Shown: positions 9,581 through 18,359 of the stretch, piece by piece
Numbering within the stretch: the first letter of the stretch is position 1
How the letters are laid out: the number at the start of each line of letters is the position of its first letter
Source of the DNA: Gemmatimonadota bacterium
GTDB lineage: Bacteria > GCA-2686955
Direction of reading: 5' to 3'
Assembly (NCBI GenBank): GCA_002686955.1
Contig: NYZA01000120.1
Location: 1 to 64,000, forward strand
DNA: 64,000 nt
Made by a program: the position numbers and the translations under genes
Notes under the pieces: model-generated
Databases searched by the model: none
What the model was told of the DNA's origin: nothing
What the model saw: the letters and a program-made list of their open reading frames with translations, nothing else

Positions 9581-9837
9581 GATACGCATTCCTTTCGTTG
9601 ATGCTGGCTCTAGTGACTTTTCCTGCGCGGGCTTGTCCGAGCTGCGCGGGAGCGAGCACCGACAATGGTGCCGCCTATCTCATGGCGACCGGCCTGCTGC
9701 TCCTCATGCCGCCGGCGTTGATTGCGGGTCTGGCGGCGTGGTTGCTGCGGGCGGGGCGCAACTCCAAGAGAAGCACTGAACACTGCCTCACCGTGGTGTC
9801 GCTGATCGCCTTTTCGGGAGTTCACGGATGGATATGA
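9577..9837 (+). CDS. Small membrane protein with CPSC motif, oxidase-locus associated
   Basis: GTG start overlapping upstream stop; signal/TM, ACPSCAG, second TM. Confidence 0.6.
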   Translation: MRYAFLSLMLALVTFPARACPSCAGASTDNGAAYLMATGLLLLMPPALIAGLAAWLLRAGRNSKRSTEHCLTVVSLIAFSGVHGWI

Positions 9838-10886
9838 CGGTTGCCTTAACGAGAATGTTGGTCCTGCTGACTCCGCTCGCGGTTTTCGGCGTTGGATGCG
9901 CCTATGAGGCGCCGGAGCCCTTCGTTCAATCGCAGTGGTTGGGGGGGCGCGAGGTAGATGCGGCGACCTTGAACGCTGGGCGGGAGGCCTACAGCTTCTA
10001 CTGCTATCCTTGTCATGGAGAAAAGGGAGACGGCCGGGGGCCATCGGCGACTGGCCTGCGCACTCCCCCGCGCGATCTCCGCGCGGCGACCTTCAAGTTC
10101 GCGGGCGTGATCGACGGATTGCCGCACGACGAGGATCTGGCGAGAATCGTCAAGAACGGGCTCTCAGGAACCGCCATGCTTCCCTGGCCTGTTCCGGAGG
10201 AGGAGCTGAACGACATCATCCAGTACATCAAGACCTTTTCGCCTGAGGGCGAGGGATGGCGCGACGAGGATTTCGAACTTGGTGAGCAGGTGCTCCCCGG
10301 TGCCGATCCATGGCAGGGGAAGAGCGAAGAAGCAGCCGTCGAGCAGGGACGGACGCTCTATCACAGTATGGTGATGTGTTACCAGTGTCACCCGGCGTAC
10401 GAGACGCCGGCGCGAATCAACGAGTATCGAGCGGAGCTAGGCATGGCTCCGGTGGCCGGCTTCAGGGAATCCCTCTGGCGTCCCGCTCCGAAAGCGAGCG
10501 CGACTTTTACGCGGCCGATGCCGGGAGACCCTCCATGCTCGGAAGACGACGAGTGCGGGGGGGATGACCAAATCTGTCGTTTCGGGCGATGTGAACAGGC
10601 CATGATGGTCTTACCCCCTGATTTCACTTTCAATGAGCTACGAGACGGTACCTCTCTTCCCGACCTGTACCGAACCATCGCTGTCGGCATTCCTGGAACG
10701 GCCATGCCCTCGTGGATCGACGGACTATCCGAAGAGGACATCTGGTCGTTGGCGCACTATGTTCAATACCTCACCGGGCTGCGCGGGTCAGCCGAGCGCG
10801 AGAGAATAGCGGAGAGGCTCCAAATCGATACCATCTCTATCGCCATGCGTGACAAGACGGGCGACGAGGCTCGTTCTTCCCCATGA
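9828..10886 (+). CDS. Diheme cytochrome c
   Basis: Two CxxCH motifs (CYPCH, CYQCH) and two GTAM candidate Met-ligand loops; lipoprotein-like N-terminus. Confidence 0.85.
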   Translation: MDMTVALTRMLVLLTPLAVFGVGCAYEAPEPFVQSQWLGGREVDAATLNAGREAYSFYCYPCHGEKGDGRGPSATGLRTPPRDLRAATFKFAGVIDGLPHDEDLARIVKNGLSGTAMLPWPVPEEELNDIIQYIKTFSPEGEGWRDEDFELGEQVLPGADPWQGKSEEAAVEQGRTLYHSMVMCYQCHPAYETPARINEYRAELGMAPVAGFRESLWRPAPKASATFTRPMPGDPPCSEDDECGGDDQICRFGRCEQAMMVLPPDFTFNELRDGTSLPDLYRTIAVGIPGTAMPSWIDGLSEEDIWSLAHYVQYLTGLRGSAERERIAERLQIDTISIAMRDKTGDEARSSP

Positions 10887-11608
10887 GCGCGCGCGATCCG
10901 AACCTTGCCGCGGGCGTCGACGAAGCGACAGGCAGTTGCCTCACATGCGCCAAGAGAACCCATCTCTTTCTCGGACCCTTGGGTGAGAGTCGATTGCGGG
11001 ATCTGGACGGCAAACGAGAGAGTCGCTTGCGCAGCGCCGGTACTTGTCTCTTCAGGCAGGGTGAGGAGGTCTCGAATGTGCACTGCATAGACAGTGCCGT
11101 GCTCAAGTTCTCGCGAAGATCTCCCGGTGGACGAGACACGATCGTCGATACCGCCGGGCAGGGCCGACTCGCCGGGCTCGTGTCGATCTTCGGCAGAGGA
11201 GATCACGCCTACTCCGCGGAAGTCGTGAGAGCGGGCAATGTCTGCACCTTCGACCGGGCCACAATCGAGGTACTTGCGCTCGAATGCTCTCAATTCGCAC
11301 GGGCGCTCTACAGAGAGCTTGCGCTGGAGCTGCACAGGGCCGCGAGCCGAATTGGACTGCTGTCCTGTTCCAAGCTGGAACCGAAGCTCGCGCTCCTTCT
11401 GCTCGATTTGGCCGAGACCAGGGATCCGTCGGAGCCGGTCATAGAAGACTTCTCTCGGCGCGACTTGGCGCAGATGTGTGGAGTCTCCACCGAGGCTCTG
11501 GTGCGTTGCCTCAGCCGGTGGAAATCCGCGGGAGTGATCGACACCGATTCCGGCGCCATCATGATCAGAGACGGCGATCATCTCAAGGAGCTCGGACGCC
11601 AAGTCTGA
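10883..11608 (+). CDS. Crp/Fnr family transcriptional regulator
   Basis: N-terminal CLTCAKR, cyclic-nucleotide-binding-like fold region, C-terminal HTH RRDLAQMCGVSTEALVRCLSRWKSAGVI. Confidence 0.85.
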   Translation: MSARDPNLAAGVDEATGSCLTCAKRTHLFLGPLGESRLRDLDGKRESRLRSAGTCLFRQGEEVSNVHCIDSAVLKFSRRSPGGRDTIVDTAGQGRLAGLVSIFGRGDHAYSAEVVRAGNVCTFDRATIEVLALECSQFARALYRELALELHRAASRIGLLSCSKLEPKLALLLLDLAETRDPSEPVIEDFSRRDLAQMCGVSTEALVRCLSRWKSAGVIDTDSGAIMIRDGDHLKELGRQV

Positions 11609-11614
11609 GCGGAT

Positions 11615-12619
11615 ATGTCGATGAACGAACGCACGATCGGCCCAACCGACACAATCGCCGACTTTGGGACGGAGCCAACTCTACATCGGTACGCCTGGGT
11701 TTGCGTAATCACGACCTTCTGCCTTCTGGTGTGGGGTGGCCTGGTACACGCGACAGGCTCGTCGCTCGCCTGCCCGGATTGGCCCCTCTGCTACGGCCAG
11801 GTTTTCCCCGAGATGCAGGGAGGAGTAGCAATCGAGCACGGCCACCGTCTGCTGGCCTCTCTCGTCGGCGTCTTGAGCATCGGTCTTCTCGTGCTGGTCC
11901 GGAGATCCCGTCGAGTGAAGACGATGGCCGCGACGGCAGTCTTGCTTGTGGTGGTTCAGGGCGCCCTTGGCGGGCTTACGGTGATCTTCCGCCTGCCACC
12001 GCTGGTCTCGACCGCCCATCTGGCCCTGGGGAGTGCTTTCTTCTGCCTCCTGATTGCAATCGCTCTGCGAATCCAAGACGGGAATCGGTCGCAAACGAGG
12101 CAAAGTCCGTCCCGGGGCATTGTCCGGTTGGCGTCGATCGGGACCATTCTCGTGTACGTTCAGCTGGTTGTCGGAGCGCTCGTGCGGCATACCAGCGCGG
12201 GGCTTGCGTGCAACAACCAGGTTGTTCTCTGCAACGGAGCATGGTGGCCGACGGAACCGGGCAGCGGGCCGGCGATGTTGCACATGGGACACCGTGCGCT
12301 CGGACTTCTGGTCGCTCTGTATGTGACTTGGTCGGCGGTGCGTGCGATTCGAAGTGCCAGGAGCGCCGGAAGAATCGATCTCGCGCGTCACGCCGTGGCT
12401 GGTCCGTTCCTGGTGATCGCCCAGATCGCATTGGGCATGTGGACGGTCCATTCGTTTATTGATGCTTCATTCGTAACCGCGCATCTGGCCGGCGCCGAGC
12501 TTCTTCTCGCGCAGCAGTGGACCCTGAAACTTTTGGCTCAGCGGCCGCCGCGGATTCGCGAACGGCACTCCGAGCGAGCTCATCCGGGACTCGGCGCGCC
12601 ACTGGAGTCATGCGGATGA
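11615..12619 (+). CDS. ctaA: Heme A synthase
   Basis: VWGGLVHATGSSLACPDWPLCYGQ, EHGHRLLASLVG, GALVRHTSAGLAC. Confidence 0.93.
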   Translation: MSMNERTIGPTDTIADFGTEPTLHRYAWVCVITTFCLLVWGGLVHATGSSLACPDWPLCYGQVFPEMQGGVAIEHGHRLLASLVGVLSIGLLVLVRRSRRVKTMAATAVLLVVVQGALGGLTVIFRLPPLVSTAHLALGSAFFCLLIAIALRIQDGNRSQTRQSPSRGIVRLASIGTILVYVQLVVGALVRHTSAGLACNNQVVLCNGAWWPTEPGSGPAMLHMGHRALGLLVALYVTWSAVRAIRSARSAGRIDLARHAVAGPFLVIAQIALGMWTVHSFIDASFVTAHLAGAELLLAQQWTLKLLAQRPPRIRERHSERAHPGLGAPLESCG

Positions 12620-13497
12620 CTGTCACGGCTACTGGAACATCGAGAATCGATCTCGGGCGAGATATCGCGGGGCTGGGAAAGCCGAGGATCACGGTTTTCG
12701 TGCTGATCACGACCGCGATCGGGATCTTCGTCGCTCCTCAATCGATGCCCTGGATCGCCGGCATGCTCTCGATCTGCGCTACGGGGCTCCTCGTTGCGGC
12801 CGCGAATACTCTGAATTGCTATATCGAGCGAGATACCGACGCCCGCATGGAGAGAACGCGCAAGCGCCCACTTCCCGATGGTCGAATCCCCGCGAATTGG
12901 GCTTTGGGCGTGGGCCTCATGTCGGCAGCGATCGCCGTGCCGACACTCGTTCTGGCCGCCAATCGCCTGACGGCGACCTTGGGACTGGCCGCGTTGCTGA
13001 TCTATGTGCTCGCCTACACACCACTCAAGCGTGTTGGTCCTTTTGCTCTTCAGGTGGGGGCGTTCGCGGGTGCGATGCCGCCCTTGATGGGATGGGCTGC
13101 CGCCACCGGAAGGATCGGCGGCCTAGGTGCGGTTCTCTTCGCCATCCTCTTCCTCTGGCAAATGCCCCACTTCTTGGCCCTCTCTTTGCTCTACGAAGAG
13201 GATTACCGGCGAGGGGGCATAGCAACGCTCTCGGTTCGCCGCGGACCGGAGGTCGCACGGCGGAGACTCCCGATTTGGGCGGGAGCTCTCACCATCACGA
13301 GCCTTCTTGCCCTTCCCGTCGGAGCCGCGGGACTTCTCTACGCAGTTCCCGCGTCCCTCGCGGGACTGGGGTTCGTGGCGGTCGCGTGGGCCGCTGGACG
13401 GGAATCGAGTGCTTCCCTTTGGGCGCGGCGAGCGTTTCTGTACTCATTGGCATACTTGCCGATCGTGCTCGGCGCCCTGCTCCTGGATGCCCGGTGA
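12610..13497 (+). CDS. ctaB: Protoheme IX farnesyltransferase
   Basis: NTLNCYIERDTDARMERTRKRPLPDGRI, LFLWQMPHFLALSLLYEEDYRRGGI. Confidence 0.93.
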   Translation: MRMTVTATGTSRIDLGRDIAGLGKPRITVFVLITTAIGIFVAPQSMPWIAGMLSICATGLLVAAANTLNCYIERDTDARMERTRKRPLPDGRIPANWALGVGLMSAAIAVPTLVLAANRLTATLGLAALLIYVLAYTPLKRVGPFALQVGAFAGAMPPLMGWAAATGRIGGLGAVLFAILFLWQMPHFLALSLLYEEDYRRGGIATLSVRRGPEVARRRLPIWAGALTITSLLALPVGAAGLLYAVPASLAGLGFVAVAWAAGRESSASLWARRAFLYSLAYLPIVLGALLLDAR

Positions 13498-13919
13498 TGG
13501 CGCAGGCCCCGAGTCTCCTATCTCAGGCCGAGGCCTTCTGGAACGCCGCTGCGCTCTGCCAGGTCGTCGGCGCCCTCTACGCGATCAACCAAGGAAAGCA
13601 GCGCCTGCATCGGGGACTCATGATGGGAGCGATCGCCGCTTCATTCCTCTTCCTCGTCTTCTATGTGATCCGACACTACGTGGAAGGTACCGTGCATTTC
13701 ACCGGACCCGATGCGATTCGGCCCTTCTATCTCTTCATCCTCTCGACTCACACCGTTCTGGCGGCAGTGGCGCTGCCGATTGTGTTGCGAACCGCCTATC
13801 TGGGTGTGAAGGGGAATCACCCCAAGCACCGCCGCATCGCCCGCATCACGGTTCCTGTATGGCTATACACCTCGATCACGGGAATAGCGATATTCGGGAT
13901 GATCTACGGGCTCGATTAG
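13497..13919 (+). CDS. DUF420 family membrane protein
   Basis: YVIRHYVEGTVHFTGPDAIRPFYLFILSTHTVLAAVALP; located after ctaB. Confidence 0.8.
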   Translation: MAQAPSLLSQAEAFWNAAALCQVVGALYAINQGKQRLHRGLMMGAIAASFLFLVFYVIRHYVEGTVHFTGPDAIRPFYLFILSTHTVLAAVALPIVLRTAYLGVKGNHPKHRRIARITVPVWLYTSITGIAIFGMIYGLD

Positions 13920-14059
13920 ACCCTTTCCCTTCCGGCCGCCACCACCCCCCTCGTGAAGCGCTATACTGAGCCGCTTCATTCTGATAGTGCCGAACCGACA
14001 GCAAGACCGAACTCGCCCGTGGGTCGGCAATCGGGCCGCAGGTCTGCAGGAGCATCCGC

Positions 14060-16321
14060 ATGAGCGCCGTCATGGCCGATATCTTCGGCCGAGCCCGCGA
14101 AGCTGGTAGGAGCTGTCTTTTCGAGCACGAGGTGTACGCTCTCCTCGCCGATCAGGGAATCGACACACCTGCTCACGTCTTCGTCCCGATCGGATCCAGC
14201 CCCTCATCCGAGGCGATCGAGTCGATTCCTTCGCCCGATGTCGTCCTGAAGATTGTCTCTCCCGTTCTCACCCACAAGAGCGATGTCGGTGGGGTGCGCT
14301 TCGTCGAGCGCGATTCGGTTGCGGTGATGTGGGCTCTAGAGGAAATGCTCGCCGATGTCGCGGAGAGAGCTCCCGACGCAGAGATTGCCGGCACTCTGAT
14401 AGCGCAACGGATTGGCTTCGACGCCGATCTTCCCGGTGCGGAGTATCTGCTGAGCTGTCGTCGTGACGAGGCATTCGGCCCAGTGGTCGTATTTGGGATC
14501 GGCGGCTTGCTCACGGAGTGGTACGGACGGGTAACCCGTGGTGAGTCGAAGACGATTCTCGCGGCCACGGATGAGGCGGTGCTCCAAGCGGTGAGCGACA
14601 TCGAGCGAACGCCGATCGGCGAAGTGGCGCTGCGGCCAGGCCGTCTGCATAGTGAGACCCCCGTATCGGCAGAAAACCTGTCGGCGGCTCTATCCGGTTT
14701 GGCCACACTTGCCCGACGTGAGATCGATGGCATCTGTCTGCTCGAATTAGAGATCAATCCGATGGCCGCCGTCGATGGTCGCCTTGTGGCCTTGGACGGA
14801 TTCGCACGCATCGGCGAGCCGGCCCAACCCGATCGTCCCCCTAGACCGATTGCTACGGTGCGGGACCTCCTGCACCCGAGAAGCGCCGCGGTGATCGGCG
14901 CCTCGACGCGCGGCCAGAATGCCGGGCGGATCATTCTGCAGAATCTCAAGAGATCGGACGGGATCGAATATGGTCACCTCTTCGCCGTTCACGAAAAGGC
15001 ACGTCGGATCGACGGAATCCACTGCTTCAAGTGCGTGGCGGATCTGCCGGAAAGAGTGGATTTGGCCGTTGTGGCACTTCCGGCCGAGGTGGCCGTCAGG
15101 GCGATCGCGGAGCTCGTCGATCTGGATAGAGCGCGCTCGATCATTCTGATTACCGGCGGGTTCGCAGAAACGGGAGACACTCGCCGCGCCAACGAGATCC
15201 GAGAGGGGATGAAGGCGGCCAGGATGCGAGATGATGGCGGGCCTGTCTTGGTGGGCGGCAATTGTCTGGGAATTGTCAGCAAGCGAGAATACAACACCTT
15301 TTTTCTCCCCTCGTACAAATTGCCTCTGAGTGACGCGCCGGGAAGCAATCTCGTCGCGATCAGCCAATCCGGCGCCTATCTCGTGTCGTTTACCAGCAAC
15401 CTCGACGGGATCATTCATCCCAGGGCATCGGTGAGCTACGGCAACGAGATGGACCTTACAGCGAGCGATTTTCTAGAGTACTACCTGGAAAATGAACCCG
15501 ATGTGACGGTCTTCGGTTTCTACATCGAGGGCTTTCCGCCGGGAGAGGGAGAGCGATTCGTTCGGCTGACCCGGCGAGCGACGAGGGCTGGAAAAGCAGT
15601 TGTCATCTACAAGGCCGGGCGCACGGAATACGGTGCGCGTGCCGCCGCAAGCCACACTGCCTCGATGGTGGGAAGTTACGAGGTCGCCCAAGCACTTCTC
15701 ACCGATGCAGGCGCCATCGTGACGCCGACACTGAATCGCTTCGAGGATTACACCAAGGCTCTCACGATGCTCGATGGCCGCGCGCCCAAAGGAAAACGGG
15801 TCGCGGTCGTCACCAACGCCGGATTCGAGGCGGGCGCCGTCGGCGACCATCTATACGGTCTCGAGCTCGCGGAGTTCGAAGACGAGACGCGACGGCGGCT
15901 TTCCGAAGTGTTGCCCACCATAGCCCATTCCGGCAACCCGGTGGACACAACGCCGATGGCCGATAGTGAGGCTTTCTCATCGAGCGTGGAGATCGTCGCG
16001 AGCGATCCGGGTGTCGACATGATTATCGTCTCGGCGATTCCGGCAACGCCGACTCTCGATATTCTTGCGCCGGATCTCAGCGGGGCGCATCGCGAAAATG
16101 TGTTTGCGATGGAATCAGTCCCCGCCCGCATCATTCGTACTTTTCAATCGATCGACAAACCGATGGTCGGGGCGGTCGATTCCGGACGCCTCTATGACCC
16201 GAGTGTGCTCATGCTTCAGCGTAACGGGATTCCCGTCTATCGAAAAATCGACCGGGCCAGCAGAGCATTGGCCGCTGTTTGGTGGGTTCGAGGGTCGCGA
16301 GATGTGGCGTCGGACAACTGA
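14060..16321 (+). CDS. ADP-forming acyl/acetyl-CoA synthetase, fused beta (ATP-grasp) then alpha (CoA-binding) domains
   Basis: DVVLKIVSPVLTHKSDVGGVRF (ATP-grasp) followed by RSAAVIGASTRGQNAGRIILQNL and GGFAETGD, ISQSGAYLVSF. Confidence 0.88.
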   Translation: MSAVMADIFGRAREAGRSCLFEHEVYALLADQGIDTPAHVFVPIGSSPSSEAIESIPSPDVVLKIVSPVLTHKSDVGGVRFVERDSVAVMWALEEMLADVAERAPDAEIAGTLIAQRIGFDADLPGAEYLLSCRRDEAFGPVVVFGIGGLLTEWYGRVTRGESKTILAATDEAVLQAVSDIERTPIGEVALRPGRLHSETPVSAENLSAALSGLATLARREIDGICLLELEINPMAAVDGRLVALDGFARIGEPAQPDRPPRPIATVRDLLHPRSAAVIGASTRGQNAGRIILQNLKRSDGIEYGHLFAVHEKARRIDGIHCFKCVADLPERVDLAVVALPAEVAVRAIAELVDLDRARSIILITGGFAETGDTRRANEIREGMKAARMRDDGGPVLVGGNCLGIVSKREYNTFFLPSYKLPLSDAPGSNLVAISQSGAYLVSFTSNLDGIIHPRASVSYGNEMDLTASDFLEYYLENEPDVTVFGFYIEGFPPGEGERFVRLTRRATRAGKAVVIYKAGRTEYGARAAASHTASMVGSYEVAQALLTDAGAIVTPTLNRFEDYTKALTMLDGRAPKGKRVAVVTNAGFEAGAVGDHLYGLELAEFEDETRRRLSEVLPTIAHSGNPVDTTPMADSEAFSSSVEIVASDPGVDMIIVSAIPATPTLDILAPDLSGAHRENVFAMESVPARIIRTFQSIDKPMVGAVDSGRLYDPSVLMLQRNGIPVYRKIDRASRALAAVWWVRGSRDVASDN

Positions 16322-18099
16322 GGACGCCGTTCGACGGCAGAAACAATCTTCCGAAAGCCCGCCAGAACATAGCCGTCTGGATCGGGCTCGACGTCGGTAA
16401 CCGTGCCGCTCACGTCGAATAGAAACTGTTGCACGCTCGAGCTGTCCACGATGGTCGTGAATATGTCTGGAGCCCCCGCTCGATCGAGGCGCAGGGTGAT
16501 CGGCATGCGGTAGGGATTGAACCCGGTCTGGGTTTGCGTGATCACCAATTCCACCCGCGTCGAATCGCCCGGCAGTGCCGTCAGATCGATTGCGTAGTCG
16601 TAGCGGGGTCTACCCGCCTCGTAAAGCCACGGATCGAAGAACCAATCCAGATCCTCACCTACGACGGCAGCCGCCAGCTCAGTGAACTGGGAGGTAACCG
16701 CGGAAGCGTGGGCGTAGGTCTCGCCCCACGTTCTCAGGATCTCGATGGTTCTTTCTCGTCCCACGATCCCCCGAAGCATATGGAGCACCCACGCGCCCTT
16801 GTCATAGACCGTGCTGTTGAAAGTGTAGTTAGGCGCATAGATCGGGCCGGAGAACGAGGGCCGAGCCGTCGCTTGCATGTAATCCAGATAGGCGGCTTCT
16901 CCCAGTAGGCCCTCGATCCAAATCGCCTCACCCCAGGTCGCGAAACCCTCGTTGAGCCAGATGTCGTCCCATGTGCCGCAAGTGACAAGATCCCCCCACC
17001 ACTGGTGCGCGAGCTCATGGGCGGCGATCCAGTCGTAGTAGTGAGTTCCGGTGTAGAGGCCGGATCCGTAACTCGTCAGCGTGGCGTGCTCCATGGCGCC
17101 ACCCCATGGGAACTCGATCTGACCGTACTTCTCCTCCGCGTAAGGGTAGTCGCCCCATTCGGTCTCGAAGATCGCCAACATTCCCGGAATCGCGCTCACA
17201 TCCTCTGTTGCCTCGGTGACCGTTTCCGGCCAAGTGTAGTAGGCCAGCGGCAGGGTTCCGCCGGACAGGAGCTCGTACGAGTCCTCGATGAGCACGAAAT
17301 CGGTGGCCGTGATCGCTACGAGATAAGGTGGGATCGGGTAGCCGATCGACCAGTTGTGTGTGGCGGTTCCGTTCTCGTTGTCGACGACTGATTGAAGCAG
17401 GCCGTTCGATCCAACCGTGAAGAGTGTGTCCATAGTGACCGAGATGTCGGCGGTTGCCTTGTCGTCGGGGCGGTCCTTGCACGGCCACCACGCCCGCGCC
17501 TCTTCCGGCTCCGAGAGCGTCCAGACCACCGGGGGGTTGCGATCCCAATAGATGCCGAATCCCCCGAAGCCGTCCGGGATCGGCGTTCCGTGATAGTCGA
17601 CCGCGATGGTGGCGATCTGACCGGCGTGAAGGGGTGGATCGAGGGCGATCGCAAGCTGGTCCCCCACATGATCGAAAGGCTGAGTCCCAGCGCCGTTTCT
17701 GTCCACCCCGTCCACGTTCATATTGGCGGCGAGGTCGAGCTCGATTTCGTATACCGTGGGGCCGACCGGCTCGAAGACCACTTCGATCGTGCCGGCGACG
17801 ACGCGATCGGCATCCCAGGGATCGATGTCGAGATCCAGGGCGTAGTGCAGCACATCGAAGCTTTCCTGCGAAGGGCTGGGCGGAGGACTCAGAATCGGAA
17901 GTTCGGGACGAGGAGTGAGCGGGGCGGATGCGGAACGATGCGCGTGCGCGGCGCGGACAACCCGATGATTGTGACGGATGCGGCGCGCCCAGTCAGAGTC
18001 TGCCGGGCGGCGCGGGGTGCTTTGGGCCAGGTTGCGTGCACCGGGAAAGGCGAGAGTCGCGGGGCCGAGCATGAACGCCAGGAAGCGGTAGAATCGCAC
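16237..18099 (-). CDS. M1 family metallopeptidase
   Basis: HELAHQWWGD...NEGFATW zinc site and WGGAMEHATLTSYG. Confidence 0.93.
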   Translation of the reverse strand: MRFYRFLAFMLGPATLAFPGARNLAQSTPRRPADSDWARRIRHNHRVVRAAHAHRSASAPLTPRPELPILSPPPSPSQESFDVLHYALDLDIDPWDADRVVAGTIEVVFEPVGPTVYEIELDLAANMNVDGVDRNGAGTQPFDHVGDQLAIALDPPLHAGQIATIAVDYHGTPIPDGFGGFGIYWDRNPPVVWTLSEPEEARAWWPCKDRPDDKATADISVTMDTLFTVGSNGLLQSVVDNENGTATHNWSIGYPIPPYLVAITATDFVLIEDSYELLSGGTLPLAYYTWPETVTEATEDVSAIPGMLAIFETEWGDYPYAEEKYGQIEFPWGGAMEHATLTSYGSGLYTGTHYYDWIAAHELAHQWWGDLVTCGTWDDIWLNEGFATWGEAIWIEGLLGEAAYLDYMQATARPSFSGPIYAPNYTFNSTVYDKGAWVLHMLRGIVGRERTIEILRTWGETYAHASAVTSQFTELAAAVVGEDLDWFFDPWLYEAGRPRYDYAIDLTALPGDSTRVELVITQTQTGFNPYRMPITLRLDRAGAPDIFTTIVDSSSVQQFLFDVSGTVTDVEPDPDGYVLAGFRKIVSAVERRPQLSDATSRDPRTHQTAANALLARSIFR

Positions 18100-18207
18100 G
18101 GGATGACTCCGGGTCGGTGTGGATCAGAGCTGACCACCCCCAGGTCAGACCCTTCCATAGTAGTCTCAAGAACTCGAGAGGGATCCCTCGACGCCGCAGG
18201 ACCCCTT

Positions 18208-18253
18208 TTGACAACCCCCCCGGGCGCTGCTATATGTACCACCATAAGGGTGG
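18208..18253 (+). promoter_or_regulatory. Sigma70-type promoter of the phoH cluster with adjacent CCACC-N5-GGTGG palindrome
   Basis: TTGACA 18208-18213, 17-nt spacer, TATATG 18231-18236; inverted repeat 18239-18253. Confidence 0.5.
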
Positions 18254-18359
18254 ATCGACAGAGCCGCGGAGGGGGGATCGAAGGCCGAGATTCGACCGGA
18301 ACGAAATGGGATCCAAGAGAACACCAGAGGGGAGCCACCCCTGACCCAGGACTACTTCT

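Noticed and set aside
11284-12462. 392-aa plus-strand ORF
   Set aside because: Out-of-frame overlap of the Crp/Fnr and ctaA genes; arginine-rich shadow ORF
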